Shown here in pieces: positions 8,248 to 16,647 of a DNA stretch of 64,000 nucleotides. Each line of letters opens with the position of its first letter. Position 1 is the stretch's first letter. Source of the stretch: Oceanospirillum sp048264105 (GTDB lineage Bacteria; Pseudomonadota; Gammaproteobacteria; Pseudomonadales; Halomonadaceae); assembly GCA_048264105.1 (NCBI GenBank), contig JBLXDJ010000003.1, positions 496,001-560,000 on the forward strand. The letters are read 5' to 3'. The position numbers and the translations under genes were made by a program. Under the pieces are notes generated by a model, which was given only the letters and a program-made list of their open reading frames with translations, was not told where the DNA came from and ran no database searches.

Positions 8248-8956
8248 TTTCGGCATATGACTTATCGAGTTGCGTCACGGCCTGATGCAGCTGACTCAGG
8301 CAATCGACACGGGCGTCATAAAACGCAGGGCTTTTGGCTGAGGGCTTCACCTGCACCCAGAGCGTTCTCATTCCCATCCGATACGCCCCTTCAATATCAT
8401 GCTCAGGATTATCCCCGACAAACAGGATCTCCTGCGGCGCGCACTTCAGATGATCCAGCACTGCCTGAAAAGCTTCCGGATCAGGTTTTGCAACTGAAAG
8501 CCCCTCGGCGCTAAAGGCAAAATCGAACCACTCTCCCAACGGCGTCTGAAAGACATCGGCATTACCGTTACTCAATGCGCCCACAATATACGTCCGTTTC
8601 AGGCCTTCTAATGCCTCAAAGGCATAGGGGAAAGGCTCAACCTTATTGCGGTATTGCCAGAAAACCGCAAATGCCTGCTCCGCAAGCGCTGCCGCCTCAT
8701 CATCGGAATAACCCGACAACCGCAGGCACTCATCCATCGCCCGCATACGGGAACGGGTGACAAAGTGAGTCAGCTCGGAATGACGGCGAGCAAGGCTCAT
8801 GCGATAACCCCGTAACTCACGCTCGGTAAAACGGGCGGTCAGCTTCGGCGCATGCTGATTCAGCCAGTGATAATGGGCGCGCTCCGCCTGCACAATCACG
8901 GGATTCACATCCCAGAGGGTATCGTCCAGATCAAAAACGACCGCTTTAATACTCAT
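8243..8956 (-). CDS. yigB: HAD-family phosphatase YigB
   Basis: Haloacid-dehalogenase superfamily hydrolase; E. coli YigB dephosphorylates FMN and the riboflavin precursor ARPP. The 237-residue product has motif I DLDDTLW (Asp9, Asp11), motif II SNGN, the motif III lysine in KPDPE and motif IV GDNPEHD. It is the last gene of the argH-lptM-lysA-dapF-DUF484-xerC-yigB operon, 8 nt past xerC. The order dapF-yigA-xerC-yigB is the same in E. coli, which supports the name. The natural substrate is inferred from the family and gene order. Confidence 0.85.
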   Translation of the reverse strand: MSIKAVVFDLDDTLWDVNPVIVQAERAHYHWLNQHAPKLTARFTERELRGYRMSLARRHSELTHFVTRSRMRAMDECLRLSGYSDDEAAALAEQAFAVFWQYRNKVEPFPYAFEALEGLKRTYIVGALSNGNADVFQTPLGEWFDFAFSAEGLSVAKPDPEAFQAVLDHLKCAPQEILFVGDNPEHDIEGAYRMGMRTLWVQVKPSAKSPAFYDARVDCLSQLHQAVTQLDKSYAEK

Positions 8957-8964
8957 GTTTCTGC

Positions 8965-9924
8965 TTAACCCTCGTTATCCTGTTTCTTTTTACGCTGCGC
9001 TCTGGGGTGCGCTTTATCGTAAACCTGTGCCAGATGCTGATAATCCAAACGGGTATAGATCTGGGTACTGCTGATATCCGCATGTCCGAGTAATTCCTGC
9101 ACCCCCCGCAGGTCACCGCTGGATTCCAGCAGATGACTGGCATAAGAGTGTCGCAGGCGGTGGGGATGCAGCCGGTCGGCAATCCCCGCATCCTGTCCGG
9201 CTTTTGCAACCCGCTGCTGAACCGTTGTCGGCGAGATCCGGTTGCCCCGCTGACTGATAAACAGCGCGTCTTGCTGATCATTTTTCAGCCACTGCCCGCG
9301 AACCGACAGCCACGCTTTTACCGCATCTGACGCCTTACGCCCTAACGGCGACAAGCGCTCTTTACGTCCTTTCCCCAACACCCGGATCTGTTGCTGGGGG
9401 AAATCCACCGCACTCAGATCCAGCGAGACCAGCTCACCCAAACGCAACCCGCAGCCATAGAGCAGCTCGAGCATGGCGCGGTCTCTGATCGAAATAACAG
9501 AACCCTCCGCCGATTCACCTTTGGGGTCAGCAGAAGGCTTGTCCAGCAGCCCCTGCAGCTGATCAATATCCACAGGTTTAGGTAGTAGCTGGCCGGCTTT
9601 CGGCGCACGCAGGCCATCGGCGGGATTCGTAGTCAGGATCTTTTGTTGCATCAGGAAGTTCAGAAACCCCTTAATGCTGGAAAGGTGTCGCTGAAGGGAG
9701 CGGGGCGTTAAACCCTGTTGGTGGCGATGGGCGAGATAATGCCGAATCTGCTTACGGCTCAGGTGGCACCAGTCATGCTGAAAACCCTGCTGCTGCAGGT
9801 AAGACAGAAACTGCTCCAGATCCCGCCGGTAATTACTCAGGGTATGTGGTGAGCCCTGCTGCTGGGCAAGGCTTACCAGAAATTGCTCAAGATACGGATC
9901 AGACGATGGGGCAGGATGATCCAT
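8965..9924 (-). CDS. xerC: Site-specific tyrosine recombinase XerC
   Basis: Resolves chromosome dimers at dif together with XerD. The 319-residue product has the N-terminal SAM-like core-binding domain (about 8-98) and a C-terminal catalytic domain with the full set Arg161, Lys185, His255, Arg258, His281 and the nucleophile Tyr290 (GLRLGE, HRLRHSYASH, LLGHADISSTQIYTR). AAGG precedes the start. The C-terminal tail is unusually basic (RAQRKKKQDNEG). A Ser/Asp/Lys-rich insert around residues 129-143 is slightly longer than in E. coli. Its place after dapF and DUF484 separates it from XerD, which is usually next to dsbC. Confidence 0.94.
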   Translation of the reverse strand: MDHPAPSSDPYLEQFLVSLAQQQGSPHTLSNYRRDLEQFLSYLQQQGFQHDWCHLSRKQIRHYLAHRHQQGLTPRSLQRHLSSIKGFLNFLMQQKILTTNPADGLRAPKAGQLLPKPVDIDQLQGLLDKPSADPKGESAEGSVISIRDRAMLELLYGCGLRLGELVSLDLSAVDFPQQQIRVLGKGRKERLSPLGRKASDAVKAWLSVRGQWLKNDQQDALFISQRGNRISPTTVQQRVAKAGQDAGIADRLHPHRLRHSYASHLLESSGDLRGVQELLGHADISSTQIYTRLDYQHLAQVYDKAHPRAQRKKKQDNEG

Positions 9925-9947
9925 TAGAGCACCTTAACCGCAGAGAT

Positions 9948-10646
9948 TTAGCGCAGATGATGCAGCAGACGGGCAACCACATCCGCCACATAAGCGGCAA
10001 ACTCAGTGCCCATTTCTGACCGGAAATAGTCCGGGTTTTCACTACCCAGTAACAGATAGCCTTTTACATCATCCTGATTGAGCGGAATCACCGCCGCTGA
10101 ACCATCAGCGACCATGCCCAGCTCAAACAACTGCTCCAGCTGTTCTGCAGAAACCTGACCACAGAAGGTGCGGTTACTCTGCAGCAGCGCCTGAATCAGA
10201 GCCGTCAGGCTGTTATCCGCCTGAGTCACCAGCTGCGAGGTATTGATGGTGTCATCACTGTTCGAGTCGGTCAGAACCAGTCGGCTATGACCGGTGCCAA
10301 AACTGTTGCGCAACTGCTCGGACAGGGTCGAAGCCAGATCATTCAGATCATCAGCCTCCAGCAGCGCCAGAATTAACCGGCGCACGCGGGACAGCTGCAT
10401 ATCGTTGTGACGCGCGGTATCCAGCAGGTCTTCCAGATGATCTTCACGATCAGCCAAGCGTTCCCGCATAAGAATCATCTGACGCTCTAACAGAGAAACC
10501 GCCGAGCCACTGGCGTGGGGCAGGCTTAATTCCAGCAGCAGATCTTCATGCTGCTGGAAAAATTCCGGATTCTCTTTCAGGTAATCAGCAACCGCCTGAG
10601 CATCAATCACGCTTTTTGAGTCTGAACCGCTCTTGGAGAATGTCAT
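9948..10646 (-). CDS. DUF484 family protein (YigA-like)
   Basis: Protein of unknown function found between dapF and xerC in many gammaproteobacteria. The 232-residue product has an N-terminal helical part with the family opening VADYLKENPEFFQQHEDLLLEL (about 18-40), then a coiled stretch (about 55-95), then a GAF-like C-terminal domain. Its start overlaps the dapF stop by four bases (ATGA), so it is translationally coupled to dapF. Function remains unknown; a GAF-type fold would suggest ligand sensing, which is inference. Confidence 0.85.
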   Translation of the reverse strand: MTFSKSGSDSKSVIDAQAVADYLKENPEFFQQHEDLLLELSLPHASGSAVSLLERQMILMRERLADREDHLEDLLDTARHNDMQLSRVRRLILALLEADDLNDLASTLSEQLRNSFGTGHSRLVLTDSNSDDTINTSQLVTQADNSLTALIQALLQSNRTFCGQVSAEQLEQLFELGMVADGSAAVIPLNQDDVKGYLLLGSENPDYFRSEMGTEFAAYVADVVARLLHHLR

Positions 10647-11473
10647 AGATAGATCTGTCCTTCAAAAACCCGTGCCGCAGGGCCCGTCATCATGACGGGT
10701 TGACCTTCACCGGACCAACGGATTTTCAGTGTACCACCAGGAAGATGTACCTCTACCACTTCATTTAGTAACCCTTGTAACCGTCCTGCAACAACAGCGG
10801 CACAAGCTCCTGTTCCACAAGCCAGGGTTTCACCGGCTCCGCGCTCGTAAACCCGCAGACGAACTTCGTCCCGGCTCACGATCTGCATAAAGCCTACATT
10901 CACCCGGTTCGGGAAACGCTCGTGGCTTTCAATCAGCGGGCCAAGGCGTTCTACCGGCGCGGTATCCACATCATCCACTACCAGTACGCTATGGGGATTG
11001 CCCATAGAAACCGCACCGACGGTATAGGACTGACCATCAACTTCCAGCTCATACTTTTCCTGCTGAGCATCAGCAACAAAAGGAATCGCGTCCGGTACCA
11101 GTCGCGGCTCGCCCATATCCACGGTCACGCCGCCATCATCGGTCAGGTTCAGCTGAATATTGCCACCGGAGGTTTCTACATTAATGGTCTTTTTGCTGGT
11201 CAGGCGCTTGTCGTAAACAAAGCGGGCAAAACAGCGTGCGCCGTTACCACACTGCTCAACTTCGCTGCCATCGGCATTAAAGATACGGTATTTGAAGTCC
11301 ATATCCGGGTCGGTCGGCGGCTCCACAATCAACAACTGGTCAAAGCCGATACCAAAGTTACGATCCGCCAGCTGCCGTACCTGATCCGGAAAAATTTTCG
11401 CCCGCTGCGAGACCAGATCAACCACCATAAAGTCGTTGCCCAGGCCATGCATTTTGGTAAATTTTAAAAGCAT
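10643..11473 (-). CDS. dapF: Diaminopimelate epimerase
   Basis: Converts LL- to meso-diaminopimelate, the precursor of lysine and of the peptidoglycan cross-link. Starting at ATG 11473 (AGGAG ten bases upstream) the product has 276 residues. The two catalytic cysteines are Cys75 (EQCGNGARC) and Cys219 (GETLACGTGACA). A longer frame to 11503 adds ten residues without family support. It follows lysA, so the last two steps of lysine synthesis are encoded together. Confidence 0.96.
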   Translation of the reverse strand: MLLKFTKMHGLGNDFMVVDLVSQRAKIFPDQVRQLADRNFGIGFDQLLIVEPPTDPDMDFKYRIFNADGSEVEQCGNGARCFARFVYDKRLTSKKTINVETSGGNIQLNLTDDGGVTVDMGEPRLVPDAIPFVADAQQEKYELEVDGQSYTVGAVSMGNPHSVLVVDDVDTAPVERLGPLIESHERFPNRVNVGFMQIVSRDEVRLRVYERGAGETLACGTGACAAVVAGRLQGLLNEVVEVHLPGGTLKIRWSGEGQPVMMTGPAARVFEGQIYL

Positions 11474-11552
11474 TTTGCTTGATCTCCTGCGGAGCCAGCC
11501 CAAAATCGGCTCGCTCCACTGTTCAATCGTTTTTGCAAACCGATCGGGTTAC

Positions 11553-12806
11553 TCAGGCCGGAAGAACATTTTCACCGGCAATTTGCTGTTCAAAGGTTTC
11601 GCGACGACGCACCAGGAAGCTCTGATCACCATCCACCATCACTTCAGCAGCACGATTACGGCTGTTGTAGTTGGAAGACATCGCAAAACCATAAGCACCG
11701 GCTGAGCGCACGGCCAGCAGGTCACCCTGTTCCAGCGCCAGCTCACGATCTTTACCGATAAAGTCACCAGTTTCGCAGATCGGGCCAACCAGATCATAAT
11801 TTGATGTTTTCGCATCTGCCGCCGGTTGTACTACCGGAATAATATTCTGCCAGGCGCTGTACAGTGACGGGCGCAGCAGATCGTTCATGGCCGCATCAAC
11901 AATGGCAAAGTCTTTAGCTTCAGTCGGTTTCAGGTATTCCACGCGGGTTACCAGAATACCGGCGTTAGCAGCGATGGAACGACCCGGCTCCATAATCAAG
12001 GTCAGGTCGCTGTCACCCAGACGCTCCAGCACCTTGGTGGCGTAATCCCGTGGCTCCGGTGGCGTTTCATCGTCATAACGAACGCCAAGACCACCACCCA
12101 GATCCAGGTGTTTAATGTTGATGCCTTTCTCACCCAGCTTAGCAATCAGGTCCAGCAGACGGTCCAGTGCATCCAGGAAAGGGGAGCTTTGAGTCAGCTG
12201 AGAACCGATATGACAATCGACGCCTTCCACTTTCAGGTTAGGCAGGCTGGCGGCTTTCAGGTAAACCTCTTCCGCACGATCAATAGAGATACCAAACTTA
12301 TTCTCTTTAAGACCGGTGGAGATATACGGGTGCGTCTTGGCGTCAACATCCGGGTTCACACGCAGAGAAACGCTGGCCTGCAGCCCCATGGACTCGGCAA
12401 CATCATTCAGACGATCCAGCTCAGCTTCAGACTCTACGTTGAAGCACTTAATACCCACCTGCAGCGCACGACGCATTTCATGCGCCTGCTTACCCACACC
12501 GGAGAAGATCACCTTGGCCGGATCACCACCAGCGGTCAGGACACGCTCCAGTTCACCCACAGAAACGATATCGAAACCGGCACCCAGACGCGCCAGCACA
12601 TTCAGCACCGCCAGATTGGAGTTGGCTTTTACGGCGTAGCAGATCAGGTGCGGCTGGTTCGCCAGCGCCTCATCATAGGCGCGGTAATGGCGCTCAAGCG
12701 TTGCGCGGGAATAGACATAAAGCGGCGTACCGTATTGCTCAGCCAGCTGGTTTACCGCGACATCTTCTGCAAACAGGGTATCGCCCTGATAGTTAAAAAA
12801 ATCCAT
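11553..12806 (-). CDS. lysA: Diaminopimelate decarboxylase
   Basis: PLP enzyme making lysine from meso-diaminopimelate. The 417-residue product from ATG 12806 (MDFFNYQGDTLFAEDV) matches the family N-terminus; a TTG at 12842 would add 12 residues. Lys60 in YAVKAN binds PLP. HIGSQ, the glycine-rich GGGLGV, EPGRS and the CETGD motif, whose cysteine closes the active site across the dimer, are present. It sits between lptM and dapF in the minus-strand operon. Confidence 0.96.
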   Translation of the reverse strand: MDFFNYQGDTLFAEDVAVNQLAEQYGTPLYVYSRATLERHYRAYDEALANQPHLICYAVKANSNLAVLNVLARLGAGFDIVSVGELERVLTAGGDPAKVIFSGVGKQAHEMRRALQVGIKCFNVESEAELDRLNDVAESMGLQASVSLRVNPDVDAKTHPYISTGLKENKFGISIDRAEEVYLKAASLPNLKVEGVDCHIGSQLTQSSPFLDALDRLLDLIAKLGEKGINIKHLDLGGGLGVRYDDETPPEPRDYATKVLERLGDSDLTLIMEPGRSIAANAGILVTRVEYLKPTEAKDFAIVDAAMNDLLRPSLYSAWQNIIPVVQPAADAKTSNYDLVGPICETGDFIGKDRELALEQGDLLAVRSAGAYGFAMSSNYNSRNRAAEVMVDGDQSFLVRRRETFEQQIAGENVLPA

Positions 12807-12896
12807 AACTGTCTCACCGAAGTGGGTATCTGCCCGCAGCAAATACCAAAAATTTGAAGTGAGCAGGATGACAACGCATCCTGCACAACATAAGCC

Positions 12897-13019
12897 TTAT
12901 TGTGCCTGCGTATTCGCAGCCGCCGGCTCTTCCGGCAGATAGAGCGGGCCTTTCTGACCACAGCCCGCCAGCGCTAATGTCACAAGACACAGGCTCACAA
13001 TCGCTTTAAAACGACGCAT
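12897..13019 (-). CDS. lptM: LptM (YifL), LPS translocon-associated lipoprotein
   Basis: Tiny lipoprotein of 40 residues (MRRFKAIVSLCLVTLALAG-C...). The lipobox LALAGC is followed by the family signature GCGQKGPLYLPE. In E. coli LptM binds LptDE and helps form native LptD disulfides. ATG 13019 lies one base past the argH stop, so translation is probably coupled; a longer in-frame start inside argH is not credible. E. coli also has this gene just upstream of dapF, which supports the call. The link to disulfide formation and LPS export is family knowledge, not visible here. Confidence 0.9.
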   Translation of the reverse strand: MRRFKAIVSLCLVTLALAGCGQKGPLYLPEEPAAANTQAQ

Positions 13020-13020
13020 A

Positions 13021-14451
13021 TCAGCTGCGTGCCGCCAGTGCTTCGCGACCGCGCTTAACGGCTGCACGAACCTGATCCGGAGCGGTGCCACCGATATGGT
13101 CACGGGCGCTGACCGAGCCTTCCAGTGTCAGTACTTCAAACACATCTTCAGTGATGGTATCGGAGAACTGCTGCAGCTCTTCCAGGGTCATCTCACCCAG
13201 ATCTTTACCAGTTTCGATGCCGTAGGCTACAGATTTACCCACGATCTCATGAGAGTCACGGAACGCGATGCCCTTACGAACCAGATAATCCGCCAGATCG
13301 GTTGCGGTAGAGAAGCCGCGCAGCGCCGCTTCACGCATCTCGTCTTTACGGGATTCAATAGCCGGAATCATATCGGCGAACGCACGCAGAGAACCCTGCA
13401 GGGTATCGACCACATCAAAGATCGGCTCTTTGTCTTCCTGATTGTCTTTGTTGTATGCCAACGGCTGAGACTTCATCAGGGTCAGCAGCGAGAACAGGTG
13501 ACCAAAGACGCGACCACTCTTACCACGCACCAGCTCCGGCACGTCCGGGTTTTTCTTCTGCGGCATGATTGAAGAACCGGTGCAGAAACGATCCGGCAGG
13601 TTGATAAAGTTGAACTGCGCCGACGTCCACAGCACCAGCTCTTCCGACATACGGGACAGGTGCATCATGATCAGGCTCGCCGCCGAGGAGAACTCAATGG
13701 CAAAGTCACGATCGGATACGGAATCCAGCGAGTTCTCTGTCGGGCGATCAAAGCCCAGCAGCTCAGAGGTCATGTGACGATCAATCGGGTAGGTCGTACC
13801 CGCCAGCGCTGCAGCGCCTAATGGCAGAATGTTGATACGCTTGCGGCAATCCTGCAGACGATCGTAATCACGGTGCAGCATCTCAAACCATGCCATCAGG
13901 TGATGACCAAAGGTCACCGGCTGTGCGGTCTGCAGATGGGTAAAGCCCGGCATAATGGTGTCAGCTTCTTTTTCAGCCAGACCCAGCAGGCCTTCCTGCA
14001 GGCGGTTCAGCTCAGCGCTGATCACGTCGATCTCATCACGCAGGTAGAGACGGATATCTGTCGCCACCTGATCGTTACGGGAACGACCTGTATGCAGTTT
14101 CTTGCCGGTAATACCGATCTTTTGCGTTAAGCGCGCTTCGATGTTCATGTGAACATCTTCCAGTTCCACAGACCACTGGAACTCACCGTTTGCGATCTCT
14201 TCACGGATCTCGGTCAGCCCCTGAATAATCTGGTCGCGTTCTTCTTCAGTCAGCACGCCAACCTTGGTCAGCATTTTCGCGTGGGCGATAGAACCCTGAA
14301 TATCCTGATTCGCCATACGCTGATCAAAATCAACCGACGCGGTAAAACGCGCAACAAACGCATCCGTCGGCTCATTGAAGCGACCGCCCCATTGCTGGTT
14401 AGTGGCCTGTGCCGATGAATTCTGTGCACTGTTCTCTTGCTTAACGCTCAT
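13021..14451 (-). CDS. argH: Argininosuccinate lyase
   Basis: Cleaves argininosuccinate to arginine and fumarate, the last step of arginine synthesis. The 476-residue product carries the fumarase/aspartase superfamily signature GSSIMPQKKNPDVPEL with the catalytic serine, plus the conserved GRSRNDQVATD and TAQPVTFGHH segments. The first ~18 residues are a low-complexity Ser/Gln/Asn tail before WGGRF, which is where many homologues begin. GAGGA precedes the ATG. It leads the operon that runs on to yigB. Confidence 0.96.
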   Translation of the reverse strand: MSVKQENSAQNSSAQATNQQWGGRFNEPTDAFVARFTASVDFDQRMANQDIQGSIAHAKMLTKVGVLTEEERDQIIQGLTEIREEIANGEFQWSVELEDVHMNIEARLTQKIGITGKKLHTGRSRNDQVATDIRLYLRDEIDVISAELNRLQEGLLGLAEKEADTIMPGFTHLQTAQPVTFGHHLMAWFEMLHRDYDRLQDCRKRINILPLGAAALAGTTYPIDRHMTSELLGFDRPTENSLDSVSDRDFAIEFSSAASLIMMHLSRMSEELVLWTSAQFNFINLPDRFCTGSSIMPQKKNPDVPELVRGKSGRVFGHLFSLLTLMKSQPLAYNKDNQEDKEPIFDVVDTLQGSLRAFADMIPAIESRKDEMREAALRGFSTATDLADYLVRKGIAFRDSHEIVGKSVAYGIETGKDLGEMTLEELQQFSDTITEDVFEVLTLEGSVSARDHIGGTAPDQVRAAVKRGREALAARS

Positions 14452-14798
14452 TTCAATTCCTCATGCCGGAGACTCTGCCTGTAATGCCTGAGCCACCGGC
14501 AGGGTAATCGCCGGCGCGTCCTTCAGGCCGCAGAGGTAAGCTAACTTTTGTCAGCATTATAACAGTAAGGCCGCTCAGAATGGCATGGTCATATCCCCTG
14601 ATATTTCGCTTTAATCGTCAGATTTTATGGAAAAAAAACCGCGAAATGATTTGTATCGGTGTCTATTGCAGACGGCTTTGTTAGAATCAGTGCAACGCCC
14701 ATTTTTGGTGGCCTCCGGCCTCACAGCCATCCCATGCAGCCCCATTGCTGCAAGCATCAGGGAATGCCACCCACAGACAAGCAAGAGTTTCTATCTCC
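14452..14798. other. Divergent argH/hemC intergenic region
   Basis: About 350 nt between the argH and hemC starts. It contains the extended -10 site for argH. No convincing sigma70 site for hemC could be fixed, although TAGAAT occurs at 14690-14695. No gene-length frame with a ribosome-binding site is apparent. Confidence 0.6.
14556..14564 (-). promoter_or_regulatory. Extended -10 promoter of the argH operon
   Basis: Read on the minus strand the site is TGTTATAAT, a perfect -10 with the TGn extension. The -35 region is poor. A start near 14549 would leave a leader of about 98 nt before argH. Confidence 0.5.
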
Positions 14799-15737
14799 AT
14801 GAGCCAACAAGTTATCCGTATCGCCACCCGTAAAAGTCCTCTGGCCATGTGGCAGGCTGAGCATATTCAGGCCCGCCTTGAGGCGCTGCACCCCGGTCTG
14901 AAAGTTGAACTGGTGCCTATGAGCACACAGGGCGACAAAATTCTGGACACCCCTCTGGCCAAGATTGGCGGTAAAGGCTTGTTTGTGAAGGAGCTGGAAC
15001 TGGCGATGAGCGAAGGCCGTGCCGATATCGCCGTACATTCCATGAAAGACGTGCCTATGGTACTGCCGGAAGGTTTTGCCCTGCCGGTGATCTGCGAACG
15101 TCACGCGCCAACCGATGCCTTTGTTTCCGCAAAATACGCCAGTTTTGACGAGATGCCGCAGGGAGCCGTACTGGGTACGTCCAGCCTGCGCCGTGAACTG
15201 CAGGCCCGCGCTAACCGCCCGGATCTTGAGGTTAAAAGTCTGCGCGGCAACATCCAGACCCGTATGGCGAAAATGGATGCCGGTGAATATGACGGCATTC
15301 TGCTGGCCACATCCGGCCTGCAGCGCATGGAGCTGGACGAGCGCATCCGCCACGAGATGACGCCGGAACAGAGCCTGCCAGCCGTTGGTCAGGGCGCACT
15401 GGGTATCGAAACCCGCGAAGGCGATGCCGAGATCATCAAACTGCTGGAACCGCTGAAACACGAAGACACCTGGAACACCGTACGCGCTGAACGCGCCATG
15501 AACTGTCATCTTGAAGGTGGCTGTCAGGTGCCGATCGGTGGTTACGCGGTACTGGTCGATAACGGTGAAAACATTCACCTGCGTGCTCTGGTTGGCGAAC
15601 CGGATGGCACCAAGCTACTGCGCGCCGAGAAAACCGGCCCGGTTTCCGATCCGGAAGCACTGGGTATCGCCGTGGCCGAGATGCTGATCGAACAGGGTGC
15701 CAAAGAGATTCTGGACAAGGTTTACAATCGCGCCTGA
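14799..15737 (+). CDS. hemC: Hydroxymethylbilane synthase (porphobilinogen deaminase)
   Basis: Polymerises four porphobilinogen units into hydroxymethylbilane. The 312-residue product from ATG 14799 (MSQQVIRIATRKSPLAMWQ) matches the family start; an in-frame upstream start at 14745 adds 18 unlike residues. Asp84 (HSMKD) is the catalytic aspartate, and Cys242 (EGGCQVP) carries the dipyrromethane cofactor, at the same number as in E. coli. The Shine-Dalgarno is weak. It heads hemC-hemD-hemX-hemY, although 109 nt separate hemC and hemD. Confidence 0.96.
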   Translation: MSQQVIRIATRKSPLAMWQAEHIQARLEALHPGLKVELVPMSTQGDKILDTPLAKIGGKGLFVKELELAMSEGRADIAVHSMKDVPMVLPEGFALPVICERHAPTDAFVSAKYASFDEMPQGAVLGTSSLRRELQARANRPDLEVKSLRGNIQTRMAKMDAGEYDGILLATSGLQRMELDERIRHEMTPEQSLPAVGQGALGIETREGDAEIIKLLEPLKHEDTWNTVRAERAMNCHLEGGCQVPIGGYAVLVDNGENIHLRALVGEPDGTKLLRAEKTGPVSDPEALGIAVAEMLIEQGAKEILDKVYNRA

Positions 15738-15846
15738 TTCATCACAGCCGAAACCAACGTACCGGTCAGCACCTGAGCTGGCCGGGCTTTAACCTGAACG
15801 CCCTGACCCGATTAACGTTTGCGCCGCAAGGACTGACAGCACCTCC

Positions 15847-16632
15847 ATGAACAGCCAACGCCTGCTAAGACATTCTGATCAGCAACCGCTGAAAATCGCT
15901 GTAACCCGCCCCAACGGACAGGAAGCAGCCCTGATGCATGAGCTGAAAGCAGCCGGTGCCGAGCCATACCATATTCCTCTGTTGGCCATTGAAGAGCTGG
16001 AAGAAACCCCGGCAGACCGCAGCACCCTGCTGGATCTGGATCTCTACAGCAAGGTGATCTGTGTGAGTCCGGTCACGGCTAATCTGTTTCTCGACCGGCT
16101 GGATCAGTACTGGCCGCAACCGCCGGTTAAGGTGCTCTGGGTAACTCCGGGGGCAGGAACAGCCGCTATTCTGGACGATTACGGTCTGCCCGTGGTCTAC
16201 CCTGAACAAGGCGACAACAGCGAAGCGATGCTGACGTTACCGGCACTGACCGACGTGGCCGGAGAGAAGATCCTGCTCTGCAAAGGTGAAGGCGGTCGTC
16301 CACTGCTGAAAAGCACGCTGGAAGAGCGGGGCGCTCAGGTTAAAGAACTGTTTTTCTACAAGCGCGTTTGCCCGCCGATTCTGAGCGCCGAACGCGAACT
16401 GCTTCAATCCGAATATTTTGATGTCATCCTGATCAGCAGTCTGGATGCCCTGAACCATCTGGTTCAGCTGGCCGGAGCCGAGCCCGGTCTGTTTAATACC
16501 CTATTACTGGTTTCCAGCCCACGTTTGCGACAGGAAGCCCGCGCCATGGGCTTCAAAAAAATTGTCCAGGCCAAGGGCGCAGGCGGACAATGGCAACAGG
16601 CCGCACTGGAATCCATAGCCAGTCAACGCTAA
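15847..16632 (+). CDS. hemD: Uroporphyrinogen-III synthase
   Basis: Closes and inverts ring D of hydroxymethylbilane to give uroporphyrinogen III. The 261-residue product is typical of this poorly conserved family: two alternating alpha/beta domains, with recognisable VTRPNGQEA (about 18-26), CVSPVTANLF, and LISSLDALNHL segments. Position between hemC and hemX strongly supports the call. About 15 extra residues precede the usual start (IAVTRP), so translation could start slightly downstream, but no better ATG is present before the core. Confidence 0.92.
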   Translation: MNSQRLLRHSDQQPLKIAVTRPNGQEAALMHELKAAGAEPYHIPLLAIEELEETPADRSTLLDLDLYSKVICVSPVTANLFLDRLDQYWPQPPVKVLWVTPGAGTAAILDDYGLPVVYPEQGDNSEAMLTLPALTDVAGEKILLCKGEGGRPLLKSTLEERGAQVKELFFYKRVCPPILSAERELLQSEYFDVILISSLDALNHLVQLAGAEPGLFNTLLLVSSPRLRQEARAMGFKKIVQAKGAGGQWQQAALESIASQR

Positions 16633-16647
16633 GCATGAGGCGATGCA

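Noticed and set aside
14757..15578. Minus-strand open frame of 273 codons opposite hemC
   Set aside because: Antisense shadow of hemC with low-complexity His/Gln-rich translation and no start signals.
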